A stretch of DNA of 46,975 nucleotides from assembly GCF_003472385.1 (NCBI RefSeq), contig NZ_QRLV01000013.1:673-47647 (forward strand). Reading direction: 5' to 3'. This document shows, piece by piece, positions 32,666 through 40,883 of the stretch (position 1 is its first letter; each line of letters opens with the position of its first letter). Both the position numbers and the translations under genes were made by a program. The notes under the pieces were generated by a model. That model saw only the letters and a program-made list of their open reading frames with translations. It did no database searches and was not told the DNA's origin. This DNA comes from Sutterella sp. AM11-39 (GTDB lineage: Bacteria > Pseudomonadota > Gammaproteobacteria > Burkholderiales > Burkholderiaceae_F).

Positions 32666-34792
32666 ATGCTAATGACTTCACCTCTGATTACAGAACTGCT
32701 GACCACTTGTAAGGACTTCGAGCAATGGAAAAATCGCACGACACAAAAATGGACAGAGTTTATACGAGCATGGCCAGTGGCAACTCTTCCCGAAGCACTA
32801 GAAGATCCTGAGACCCTGGTCAAGTTTCTTAAAGCTGTAGATGATGCAGTCCTGCAATTTGGCCTTACCACAGAAGAGGACAATGATAGCTGCGCTTTCC
32901 TTCTGAAAGACAATCCAAATGCAAAAAATCTTATTTGCACTGTCGCTGAAGAAGCATCAAAAAATAATTACAACAGGAAAAAGAAAACTGACTTTCGCCT
33001 TTATCGCGTAATGGTTCTTTATCAGCCTATAGAAGAACCTCAGTTATTACCCGTCTGCAGTAAATCAGATATAATTCGAATTACTCGATCTGATTCTTCT
33101 TCAAATGCACCTGAACTTTTAAATAAATTAAATAAAAACAAAAGCCTCAGTAATAATTGGTGGAGAACAACTCACGATTATGTCAAAGCAACTTTGCCAG
33201 TTTGGGCAGATCTTGATCTTGAAGCCCGGGATTATGATCTGGCAACTGCGTTAAAAGTATTACGTGCACGAAAAAACATTGTTCTGCAAGGGGCGCCAGG
33301 GTGCGGGAAGACTTATGGCATCCCTGAGATTGTCACTCGATTGTGTGGTGTGCTTGATAGTGATACGTCCAGAGCCAACGTAATTAAAAAATATAAAGAA
33401 CTCGTCGGCTCACGTGTTTTCTTCACTACTTTTCACCCTTCTCTTGACTACGAAGACTTCGTCGAGGGCTATAAACCCATTGCGCACACTGGAGATGATG
33501 CCCCCAGTGGCTCTTCTGCAAACCAAGGAGAATTTGAACGCCGCGACGGGATTTTTCTGCTTGCCTGCGCTGCCGCCTTAAACCAGAACGACGAAAAAGC
33601 TAAAGATTCGCAAAAATCCAATTTACCGCGCCTTCTGGATTCCGGTCCTGATGCTCGTGCTTGCATCTATAACGTTGTGGGCGACAAAGAAGCTCAAACT
33701 TTAAGTTTTAATAAAATAACCGAGAAAGATAAAAGTTCCGTGGGAACAATAAGAATCGAAATTAAGACAACCGAACTCGGTTTAAATTTTGCAACAACCG
33801 AAGAAGTCGTCAAGTGGGTAAAAGCTAGAAACCGCGACGAGGATGTTGAAGATATTGAAAATAGAAATCTCAATAAATTCTTTAACAATCCCAAGAAAGG
33901 TCAGTTTGTTGTTTCATTCTGCGGACCGAAACGTATTGACGCCATTGGCCAGGTGTTAGAGAACGAAATCACAGTTCATACAATTGATGAAGCTGAAGGA
34001 AGATATGTATTGACCCGCCCCGTCCAATGGTTCTTCTTGTCCGAGGACTCTACCGAAAGAACTGAAGAGTCTGCTGGAGGGATTTCAACTGAGCCATATT
34101 ACGCTGATAAGATTTTCCGTCAGGCTTTTTTTAAATTAGAAGATAAAATTCCTGTCTCTACCCTTAAAGGGATTCTTTCTGAAAGAAACCTTATTGATTC
34201 TACTGCGCGTACAAAACCTGTCGTCTTAATCATTGACGAAATCAACCGAGGCAATATTGCCAAAATATTTGGTGAGTTAATTACATTGATCGAGGCAGAC
34301 AAACGCGGCGATATTTCAGTGATGCTGCCCTATAGTCGCACCCAGTTTACAGTTCCTTCAAATTTGTACATTATCGGCACTATGAATACTGCCGACAGGA
34401 GCGTTGGAGGTATTGATTACGCCCTGAGAAGGCGCTTTGCTTTCGTACGAGTGCGTCCGCACTCTCTCAGTTTTAAATCCGATAAAAAAGAGCATAGTCT
34501 CGAATTCCAAGAAGAACTGTTCAATGACGTAAGTAGGCTTTTCATCGAGAGACTTCCTGACACCCCTGCGTCACCTGTAAAACGTAATGAGAAGTATCTC
34601 TCTGAGGCCTACAACCCTGAAGATGTATGGCCGGGACACAGTTACTTTGTTACTAACAGCAGGTGCAATATTGGCTATAGATGGCGTTATGAAATACGAC
34701 CTCTTCTGGAAGAGTACATTCGTGATGGAGTGCTTAAGCCGGAAGCAATCGAAGCTATTGAAAATATCGAAAAAGAACATGTGAAAGCATGA
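32666..34792 (+). CDS. mcrB: McrB-type AAA+ GTPase of a modification-dependent restriction system
   Basis: This is a 708-residue protein. The N-terminal about 190 residues are a divergent DNA-recognition part. The AAA+ motor has Walker A LQGAPGCGKTYGIP near residue 210, a conserved FFTTFHPSLDYEDFVEGYKP, Walker B LIIDEINRGNIAKIFGELITLIE near 519 and the McrB-specific GTMNTADRSVGGIDYALRRRFAF near 571, whose MNTADRS loop marks GTP-using McrB. McrB rings load onto modified DNA and, with McrC, translocate and cut. ATG 32666 has AAGGA seven bases upstream. It overlaps mcrC by four bases. The gene is AT-rich compared with its left-hand neighbours, a sign of transfer. A long insertion between Walker A and B (about 300 residues) is larger than in E. 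coli McrB. Confidence 0.95.
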   Translation: MLMTSPLITELLTTCKDFEQWKNRTTQKWTEFIRAWPVATLPEALEDPETLVKFLKAVDDAVLQFGLTTEEDNDSCAFLLKDNPNAKNLICTVAEEASKNNYNRKKKTDFRLYRVMVLYQPIEEPQLLPVCSKSDIIRITRSDSSSNAPELLNKLNKNKSLSNNWWRTTHDYVKATLPVWADLDLEARDYDLATALKVLRARKNIVLQGAPGCGKTYGIPEIVTRLCGVLDSDTSRANVIKKYKELVGSRVFFTTFHPSLDYEDFVEGYKPIAHTGDDAPSGSSANQGEFERRDGIFLLACAAALNQNDEKAKDSQKSNLPRLLDSGPDARACIYNVVGDKEAQTLSFNKITEKDKSSVGTIRIEIKTTELGLNFATTEEVVKWVKARNRDEDVEDIENRNLNKFFNNPKKGQFVVSFCGPKRIDAIGQVLENEITVHTIDEAEGRYVLTRPVQWFFLSEDSTERTEESAGGISTEPYYADKIFRQAFFKLEDKIPVSTLKGILSERNLIDSTARTKPVVLIIDEINRGNIAKIFGELITLIEADKRGDISVMLPYSRTQFTVPSNLYIIGTMNTADRSVGGIDYALRRRFAFVRVRPHSLSFKSDKKEHSLEFQEELFNDVSRLFIERLPDTPASPVKRNEKYLSEAYNPEDVWPGHSYFVTNSRCNIGYRWRYEIRPLLEEYIRDGVLKPEAIEAIENIEKEHVKA

Positions 34793-36210
34793 AGATTCTT
34801 GAACTCTTCGAACACAAGACACTCGAACTAACTCGTTCAGCTCTTCTAGAGCAACTTTCTGCTGATGGCAATCAAGAAGAAGCCGAACGAGTCGTTGAGA
34901 CACTCGCAACTCACCGCAATGGTGAGTTGCGTCGTGTTCATCCATTAGGGAACGACCAGCCCGCGGCAATCCTGGTTGAAAAGCTGGGAGGAGAAAATTT
35001 CACGCTAAGAATTTCTTCAACTTTTTTCGTTGGCATTGACTGGATCATCACGGGCGTTCTTGCTGTGCGAGTACACCCAAAGATCGAAAAAGTATTCCAT
35101 GATAAAAACTCTGAAGAAAAATCCCAAACCTTCGAAATCGATGTACTCGGTATGCTAAATAAAATTGTAGCTGCTGAGTTCGATTCTATTCACTACGAGG
35201 GACTAATTTCATATTCTTCTGATGCGATGCCAATTCCTAAAGGAGGCGATGCAATCGGTGTCAGACAGTTTCTTATAGCTGAATACCTTGCCCTCTTAAA
35301 ACGTATCGCTCGTAAAGGGCTTCGTCGACAATACGTTGCGCATCAGGAAATTTACAAACGCAAGCTTCGCGGCCGAATACTCTGGAGCAAGACTTTTTCA
35401 AAGCCTTCTGCCCATTTAGCAGACCGAATTGTTTGCGAACCTGTAGGCTTCACGAGAGATACTGATGAGAATCAATATCTTAAAGCCGGACTTCGCGCAG
35501 CAGGAAATATCCTGGGTAAAATTCCGTCCGGGCTTAAAAGTAAAGAGATTCGCAGTCTTTTCCAGTTCGTGCTTGCTGCTTTTGAAGAGGTCTCAGATAC
35601 AGACGAGTCAACTCGGCCTCGCTTTGTTAAAACGAATCCAGTCTTTAAAGATTATTCAATTGCTATTGAAATGACTCGTCGCATCTTTGCGATGGAGTCT
35701 GTTGGCTATGCTCGTAGCCAAAATTCTGCAACTGTTCTTCCCCATTGGCTATATATGCCAAAGTTATTCGAACTTTATGTATATTCGCTTATTCAATCAG
35801 CAATTGAACCGGAAGATAAAGTTGCCTATCACCTTAATGTAGGGAAACAAGAACTCGATTATTTGCTCAGTATACAAGCATTAGAACCGCATCTCAAAAC
35901 TCGCTTTGCAATTGCTGATGCTAAATATAAAATGATTTATGACAAAGATTTAAGTTCAATTGCTCGTGACGATGCCAGGCAAATATCCGGCTACGCTCGT
36001 TTTGCCCCTGTTCATGAAAAACTGTACGAGTGGGGAATGTCTAAAGAGTTGTCGAGAACCCTATTACCATGCCTAGTAATTCATCCGACACTAAATCCAT
36101 CAGCACCACTTTCAATCGATTTTAACCAAATTAGGTCTAGCAAGAACTGGTTAGGATTTTGGCTACTCGGAGTTCGATTGCCTGAGGTGCCTCAAGCACA
36201 TATTGATTAA
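34789..36210 (+). CDS. mcrC: McrC-type endonuclease subunit
   Basis: This is a 473-residue partner of McrB. The C-terminal PD-(D/E)XK core is visible: LDYLLSIQ near residue 355 gives the Asp, and FAIADAKYK near residue 377 gives D-x-K, followed by DARQISGYARF. The N-terminal half has the McrC layout with the conserved RHVxRKG-like segment, here LLKRIARKGLRRQYV and RGRILWSKT. McrC activates GTP hydrolysis by McrB and cleaves between two modified recognition sites. The ATG overlaps the mcrB stop (ATGA), so the two subunits are translated together. The HNH gene starts 11 bases after the stop, making a three-gene operon. Confidence 0.93.
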   Translation: MKILELFEHKTLELTRSALLEQLSADGNQEEAERVVETLATHRNGELRRVHPLGNDQPAAILVEKLGGENFTLRISSTFFVGIDWIITGVLAVRVHPKIEKVFHDKNSEEKSQTFEIDVLGMLNKIVAAEFDSIHYEGLISYSSDAMPIPKGGDAIGVRQFLIAEYLALLKRIARKGLRRQYVAHQEIYKRKLRGRILWSKTFSKPSAHLADRIVCEPVGFTRDTDENQYLKAGLRAAGNILGKIPSGLKSKEIRSLFQFVLAAFEEVSDTDESTRPRFVKTNPVFKDYSIAIEMTRRIFAMESVGYARSQNSATVLPHWLYMPKLFELYVYSLIQSAIEPEDKVAYHLNVGKQELDYLLSIQALEPHLKTRFAIADAKYKMIYDKDLSSIARDDARQISGYARFAPVHEKLYEWGMSKELSRTLLPCLVIHPTLNPSAPLSIDFNQIRSSKNWLGFWLLGVRLPEVPQAHID

Positions 36211-36220
36211 TAGAAAAACA

Positions 36221-37069
36221 ATGTCTTCTCGTCCGCTTGCTTGGTCGTTACCTGAAGCTACGCTTGCCCTGAGCCTGTACGCGGTAACTCCATCTTCAAA
36301 GTTGAAAGCTAACAACCCCCAGATCATTGGCTTAGCCAAAATAATTGGCCGAGCACCTGGAGCTGTGAAGTGCAGGCTCCATAATTTCGCTTCTCTAGAC
36401 AAGAGAGCAACTGGGAGAGGTTTTAACCATATAAGTGAACTTGATCGTCTGGTATGGAACAAATATTCCGACGGACAAGAGCTCCAGTTGTTACCACTGA
36501 TGAACGATGCTGTCGACATCGCCTGCAATCACTTTAACAAAGATCTTGAGCTCGCTGACTGGCTTGACACTTCTGACAGCAACCTATCTTCCTCCTCCAC
36601 TCCATCAAGTCCTGATAATTACAGCGACTTACTGGTAGATTCAACACTCCCCGGTGAATCGGAAGTAGAAATCCTCTGCAAGCGTCGACGTTCGCAGGGC
36701 TTTTTCCGTCAGGCCGTTCTCGCGAATTTCAATTGCACTTGCGCCATCTCCGGGTGCAGCATCCGAAGTCTAGTCGAAGCAGCTCATATCCTCCCCTGGG
36801 CAGATCACCCCTATGAGCGACTGAAGCAATCAAATGGGCTTGCTCTCAACCCTTTCTTTCACGCTGCCTTTGACCAAAACCTTCTCGGTATTAGCCCAGA
36901 CGGCAAGGTCAGCATATCTAGGCGTTTACTCCGAGACGGTGGTAACAACCAAACACGACAAAGTCTTCAAAGCATTGACGGTATGGAGCTTGACTTTGGA
37001 TCACTGCGAGTCACTCCTAATAGGGACTATCTTGCTGAGCGTTTTCGCATATACACTCAAATCAACTAG
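36221..37069 (+). CDS. HNH endonuclease associated with McrBC
   Basis: This is a 282-residue protein. The C-terminal third is an HNH_2-type nuclease domain: CAISGCSIRSLVEAAHILPW (about 172-192), NGLALNPFFHAAFDQNLLGI (about 205-224), with AAHI carrying the general-base His and NPFFHAAFD the metal-side Asn and His. The N-terminal part (WSLPEATLALSLYAVTP, then KIIGRAPGAVKCRLHNFASLD) is a conserved helix-turn-helix-like region seen in HNH proteins near restriction genes. ATG 36221 is used; a TTG in frame at 36203 overlaps the mcrC stop and is unlikely. It is 10 bases behind mcrC, so it belongs to the operon and may add a second nuclease to the McrBC system. Confidence 0.85.
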   Translation: MSSRPLAWSLPEATLALSLYAVTPSSKLKANNPQIIGLAKIIGRAPGAVKCRLHNFASLDKRATGRGFNHISELDRLVWNKYSDGQELQLLPLMNDAVDIACNHFNKDLELADWLDTSDSNLSSSSTPSSPDNYSDLLVDSTLPGESEVEILCKRRRSQGFFRQAVLANFNCTCAISGCSIRSLVEAAHILPWADHPYERLKQSNGLALNPFFHAAFDQNLLGISPDGKVSISRRLLRDGGNNQTRQSLQSIDGMELDFGSLRVTPNRDYLAERFRIYTQIN

Positions 37070-37171
37070 TAATGCGTCATTACTATAGCTAAATTAACCC
37101 AGATAGGAGCTAACTTCGCTACCTTGTTCCCGCCATATGCGTCAACCGAACTTTGTTCCAATTTCCCTGCA

Positions 37172-37199
37172 TTTCAACCCGATCACATCGAATTACAAT
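37172..37199 (+). promoter_or_regulatory. Candidate promoter of the lipoprotein gene
   Basis: TACAAT (37194-37199) is a good -10 box, with TTTCAA (37172-37177) 16 bases upstream as a weak -35. The gene start is 35 bases further on. Confidence 0.4.
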
Positions 37200-37234
37200 C
37201 GATTCAGATAGTACTTTTTAATCCGAGGTAGCTA

Positions 37235-37633
37235 ATGCTCAACCGTCGTCTCAATCTGGCAATTGCTCTTTCATCAGCCCTGATTCTCGCCGGCTGCGCC
37301 GGCTCGCCCGAGCGCACTGATTTCGTTGAGATAGGAAACAACACATACACGATCAGCGCCTCGAGCGACTCCACCGACAACGGCGGCATCGTCCGTGTGG
37401 AGCTGATCAAGCAAGCTCAGGAATTCTGTTCGGATAAGGATCTCAGATTCCGCTTGCTCAACTCTCGCTTCAATGACAGCAACGACGACAAGAGTGCCAC
37501 GGCGACCATAGACTTCGTTTGTGAATCACATACGGCAGCTTCAGCCAATCAGCCTCCGCAGCCAGCTCCCAAAGATGAAGTCCCCTCCGCCAAAGTTCCT
37601 TCGGTCTTAGTGCCTTCCGCTCAACCGCGTTAA
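37235..37633 (+). CDS. Small lipoprotein of unknown function
   Basis: This is a 132-residue precursor with a lipoprotein signal: a basic N-terminus (MLNRRLNLAIALSSALI), then the lipobox LAGC with Cys21 as the acylated residue. The mature part has a conserved core (EIGNNTYTISASSDSTDNGG and the strand SATATIDFVCE with two Cys that may pair) and a Pro/Ser-rich tail (PSAKVPSVLVPSA). It would sit in the outer or inner membrane facing the periplasm. A terminator follows. A second copy lacking the signal peptide lies at 39657-40037; the homology covers the core, tail and terminator (from 37322 on), so this copy is the intact one. Function unknown. Confidence 0.8.
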   Translation: MLNRRLNLAIALSSALILAGCAGSPERTDFVEIGNNTYTISASSDSTDNGGIVRVELIKQAQEFCSDKDLRFRLLNSRFNDSNDDKSATATIDFVCESHTAASANQPPQPAPKDEVPSAKVPSVLVPSAQPR

Positions 37634-37787
37634 ACAAAGCACTCAGATCAACGGCAAGTGAAACCGCAAGCGTTCTGCCTTCCACGCAAAGCGCAAGCGG
37701 TTTTTGTTTGTCTTCAAGAGATTCCCTCACTTCGTCGTCGGGCTCGGTGAGAGGAATTCTCTCCACATCGCCCATTCCGCAGATCAC
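37322..37787 (+). repeat. Direct repeat, left copy (lipoprotein core to beyond terminator)
   Basis: From TTCGTTGAGAT at 37322 the sequence matches 39726 onward with scattered differences. The match covers the gene's core and tail, the AAACCGC-type terminator and a further 80 bases ending near CCCATTCCG. The match is diverged, so the duplication is not recent. Confidence 0.8.
37662..37706 (+). terminator. Terminator after the lipoprotein gene
   Basis: AACCGC (37662-37667) pairs with GCGGTT (37697-37702), and the run TTTTTG follows. The same hairpin is conserved behind the second copy. Confidence 0.65.
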
Positions 37788-38044
37788 TTGGTACTTGCTA
37801 GCCTCACAACTTTCACTCCGAACTTCTCGTTCTGAGCTTCAATTGAGGCCTGAATCCGCTCTCGGCAAGGGCACCAAGGCAGAATGAAATTTGTACCAAC
37901 ATTCCGTTCCTGTTTGGGGGATTGATCACGCAATCTTGGCAACAGAAACCTCATTAATCGTTGTTACTAGCATTGCAACTTTGACGATGATTCATATTTG
38001 CGTTACGCTGTGGTTTCATTCAATCTCAGTGTTCTAAAACTGTT
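37788..38044. other. Region before the GIY-YIG gene
   Basis: Beyond the repeat the sequence becomes AT-rich. TTGACG (37981-37986) and TACGCT (38004-38009) with a 17-base spacer form a possible promoter about 35 bases before ATG 38045. No other feature is seen. Confidence 0.4.
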
Positions 38045-39418
38045 ATGCCCAATTCATTCACTGTAGCTACGACTGTTCTCCCTCCTGCTATCAAAAGCTT
38101 TGACATTGATAAATTAACTATTTGCAGAATTCCATTTTTGAACATAAAGGCAAAACTGTTCTACATCGATGAATTCTACGCCAAATCTACAAACTGGGAT
38201 CAGTACAATGAACCTGGCATTTATTTCTTACTTGGTCAAACAACACTAACTGAGAACAACTACAAAACTCCATTTGTTTACATTGGACAAGCTAAAGAAA
38301 TCGGAGAAAGACTTAAATACCATTCAAGCGATCCCAATAAAACAAAATATTACAGCCTGGCTATAGCATTTACCAGTTCTGACTTTAACGATACATTACT
38401 CAATCTAGTTGAGAGAACTTGTATTCAAAAAGCTCGCGATAGCCATCGAGTTTTACTCACAAACAAACAAAAAGGATCGAAAACTACTGCCAATTTAACA
38501 AAAAACTCCTCCAGTAGTCTTACTCGCCCCGAAATACAAAATGAATTAATCTGTACAGCTATAGAGCAGATATTACTCACATGCGACCAAAGCATTTTAA
38601 CTGCACGCCATCGAGAACCTTCTGAAATTATTGCTGATAAAAATCTTGAAAAAATAATTCTTATACAAGGAAATCTCAGAATCGAAGCCTTATCTTTGAA
38701 AGGTAACGGATTATTAATCCTAAAAGGTTCTTCCTTTAGACAAAAAATTAGCGCATCATTAACAAATTCAGATGCTGACCAACTGCGCAAACTTTTAAAA
38801 AAGAATAACTATATTGACGACCAGACCAATACTTTTAAATATGACTATTTCGTAAAAAACGAAACTCTTGCTGTTCAGATATGCCTAGGTAAAAATATCT
38901 CCCACCCTAACTGGAAACACACCACAAATGAAGCAATAGGCAATTCTTTAAAATCTACCAAAGCCAACATTAACACCTCGCAACCTAGTTCAATACAAAG
39001 TTCTAAAATTGAAGCCTCAGAATATTGTTATGCACTAGAAACATCAATACGTAATCCTTTACTAAAAACTTGTTTTAGTGATATTTACAAATACCTCGAA
39101 CAAGACCAAGACGTCAATATCAGCGTTCCCAACAAATGGTCTATTAAACAAGGCCTCTCCTATGACTTAAAAGTAAAAGACAAAAAAATTAAAAGAGATG
39201 ACATACGACTGTTAGATGGCCCCGAAAATTCTGTTTTGATCAGAATTCATAGAACAAACGCAAAGTTATCGAGTCCCACCAAAACGAGCCAGGAAATCAT
39301 TCGAGAAATCTATGGTGAACATATCCGCTTTCGCATCCCAGATAAATCGTATTGGGATCTCAACAGTGTCACCATCATGGGATTTTTGCTAAGGTCTCTC
39401 AAAAAAATCTCTAGCTAA
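38045..39418 (+). CDS. GIY-YIG-type nuclease-like protein, AT-rich, likely transferred
   Basis: This is a 457-residue protein. The N-terminal domain is GIY-YIG: PGIYFLLG (about 57-64), PFVYIGQAKEIGERLKYH (about 76-93) with the Tyr-Ile-Gly and Arg, and LVERTCIQ (about 120-127) with the metal-binding Glu. The remainder is helical, ending in a wHTH-like part. This layout (GIY-YIG then long C-terminus, DUF4357-like) occurs in standalone proteins near defence genes; the role is unknown and cleavage is inferred. The gene is strikingly AT-rich with codons such as AAA, ATT and TTA, unlike the neighbouring genes, which marks it as acquired. It lies between two direct repeats of the lipoprotein region and has its own strong terminator. 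Confidence 0.75.
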   Translation: MPNSFTVATTVLPPAIKSFDIDKLTICRIPFLNIKAKLFYIDEFYAKSTNWDQYNEPGIYFLLGQTTLTENNYKTPFVYIGQAKEIGERLKYHSSDPNKTKYYSLAIAFTSSDFNDTLLNLVERTCIQKARDSHRVLLTNKQKGSKTTANLTKNSSSSLTRPEIQNELICTAIEQILLTCDQSILTARHREPSEIIADKNLEKIILIQGNLRIEALSLKGNGLLILKGSSFRQKISASLTNSDADQLRKLLKKNNYIDDQTNTFKYDYFVKNETLAVQICLGKNISHPNWKHTTNEAIGNSLKSTKANINTSQPSSIQSSKIEASEYCYALETSIRNPLLKTCFSDIYKYLEQDQDVNISVPNKWSIKQGLSYDLKVKDKKIKRDDIRLLDGPENSVLIRIHRTNAKLSSPTKTSQEIIREIYGEHIRFRIPDKSYWDLNSVTIMGFLLRSLKKISS

Positions 39419-39500
39419 TTGAACTTATTGCTATTATTGAAAAGCATTAAAATCTGAACCACTACGTTATTCACTAGATATATCTAACAGTTTTATATAG

Positions 39501-39540
39501 AATAGAGAACAACATAGCCTATGCTGTTCTCTATTTTTAT
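39501..39540 (+). terminator. Strong terminator after the GIY-YIG gene
   Basis: AATAGAGAACA (39501-39511) pairs perfectly with TGTTCTCTATT (39525-39535), followed by TTTTAT. Its AT-rich composition matches the gene and not the flanks. Confidence 0.8.
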
Positions 39541-39656
39541 ATCTTTTTTAGCATCTAAGATCTTGAAATAATCAAACAAATACCAATCATCCAGATTCTA
39601 GAAATAAATTTCAATATTTATCTATAATTAGTGACACATCGTAGAATATACGATCG

Positions 39657-40037
39657 TTGCCCTATTCCTGCACTGAGACTTATATCAAATGTCATCGTGG
39701 GTGTATAGCTAATGCGAGAACAGCATTCGTCGAGATCGGAAACAACACATACACGATCAGCGCCTCGAGCGACTCCACCGACAACGGCGGCATCGTCCGT
39801 GTGGAGCTGATCCAGCAATCTCAGGAATTCTGTTCGGATAAGGATCTCAAATTCCGCTTGCTCAACTCTCGCTTCAATGACGGCAACGACGATAAGAGCG
39901 CTACAGCCACCATTGACTTTGTGTGTGAATCTTCTACAGCCACTGTAGCCAATCAGCCTGTACAGCAGGCTCCCAGAGATGAAGTCCCCTCCACCAAAGT
40001 TCCTTCGGTCCTTGTGCCATCAGCTCAAAAGCGTTAA
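39657..40037 (+). pseudogene. Second lipoprotein copy lacking its signal peptide
   Basis: From 39726 the frame repeats the lipoprotein core (EIGNNTYTISASSDSTDNGG, then VRVELIQQSQEFCSDKDLKF) and tail with about ten changes. Upstream the residues are unrelated (MPYSCTETYIKCHRG) with no signal or lipobox, so a made product would stay in the cytoplasm and would not be lipidated. The break in homology at 39726 matches the one at 37322 in the intact copy, so this copy lost the 5' end when it was duplicated or when the intervening GIY-YIG segment arrived. The differences are mostly conservative, suggesting that the copy was under selection for some time or has diverged only moderately. Confidence 0.7.
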
Positions 40038-40196
40038 GCAACACAAGCTGATCAATAGCAAATCAAACCGCAAGCGATCTGCAAATCACATGACCGCTGG
40101 CGGTTTCTTTTTGTGATCAATTAGCCTTCGGCAGATCGTCGCACCTCGTCGTTGGGCACGGTGAAAGATAGTCACGTCGCATCACCCACTCCGTAA
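39726..40196 (+). repeat. Direct repeat, right copy (lipoprotein core to beyond terminator)
   Basis: This is the counterpart of 37322-37787. The two copies flank the 1.9-kb AT-rich segment with the GIY-YIG gene in direct orientation, so recombination between them could remove that segment. Confidence 0.8.
40065..40112 (+). terminator. Terminator after the second lipoprotein copy
   Basis: AAACCGC (40065-40071) pairs with GCGGTTT (40100-40106), and CTTTTTG follows. It is homologous to the hairpin behind the first copy. Confidence 0.6.
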
Positions 40197-40883
40197 CTTG
40201 CCGGCGTTATCGTTTTAGGAACTTGTCGATTAGCTGGTTACTGCTTTGGAGTGCACTTGAACAAACGACCTGTTATGAATGCTTATCGAAGGTTTTTCAT
40301 CAGGAACAGCCCAGGCCCGGCTACTTGTATCGCAACGACCGAGGTTCGCTGTACCGCAGACAAGCCTATCACCGACAGCTAGACATTTTTCGGATGATTG
40401 GGTCCATAAATTGCCGTGGGCAATGCGGGGACATCACTGCGGCCTGATCCTTCCGGGTAACTCTGAAAATGGAAACTACCAGCCAATTTCTGTTTCGAAT
40501 ACCGTACACAGTCACAACGATCAGTTTTGGACTGATTTTTCTCACAAAGGGCTTAGGTAGCAGTCAAACCACAGGTGATAGCGCCCAACGAGTACTACGC
40601 TCAGCTTTTAGCTGTTCCCCAGATTATTGTCCGATGGGATTCTGTATTCCAGTTTCGGCTCACAGTTCCACATCGCAACGCTCTTTTCCTATCAGAACAA
40701 ACCCCACACTCTCCAAGCAGTTATTTCCATAGTGTCTGCGCGGCTGTGTATTCTTTTTTCAATAAGCGCAGTAACCTGGTGTTGTTCGGTTAATACCTCG
40801 TGTAAGACAAACCAAACGCCTAATTCAGGCGCAATTTGTTTGCTACACGAACATCTCAAACCTCAGAATTGGAGATTGTTTGT
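40197..40883. other. Long stretch without a convincing gene
   Basis: Several short overlapping frames of 70-100 codons occur, none with a ribosome site or motif, and they shift frame against each other, as in a decayed gene. The last 70 bases hold a small hairpin CGCCT-AATTC-AGGCG (40817-40831) and must include the promoter of the flavoprotein gene. Confidence 0.45.

Noticed and set aside
40223..40732. Overlapping frames of 70-93 codons as small genes
   Set aside because: None has a ribosome site or motif and they overlap in different frames.
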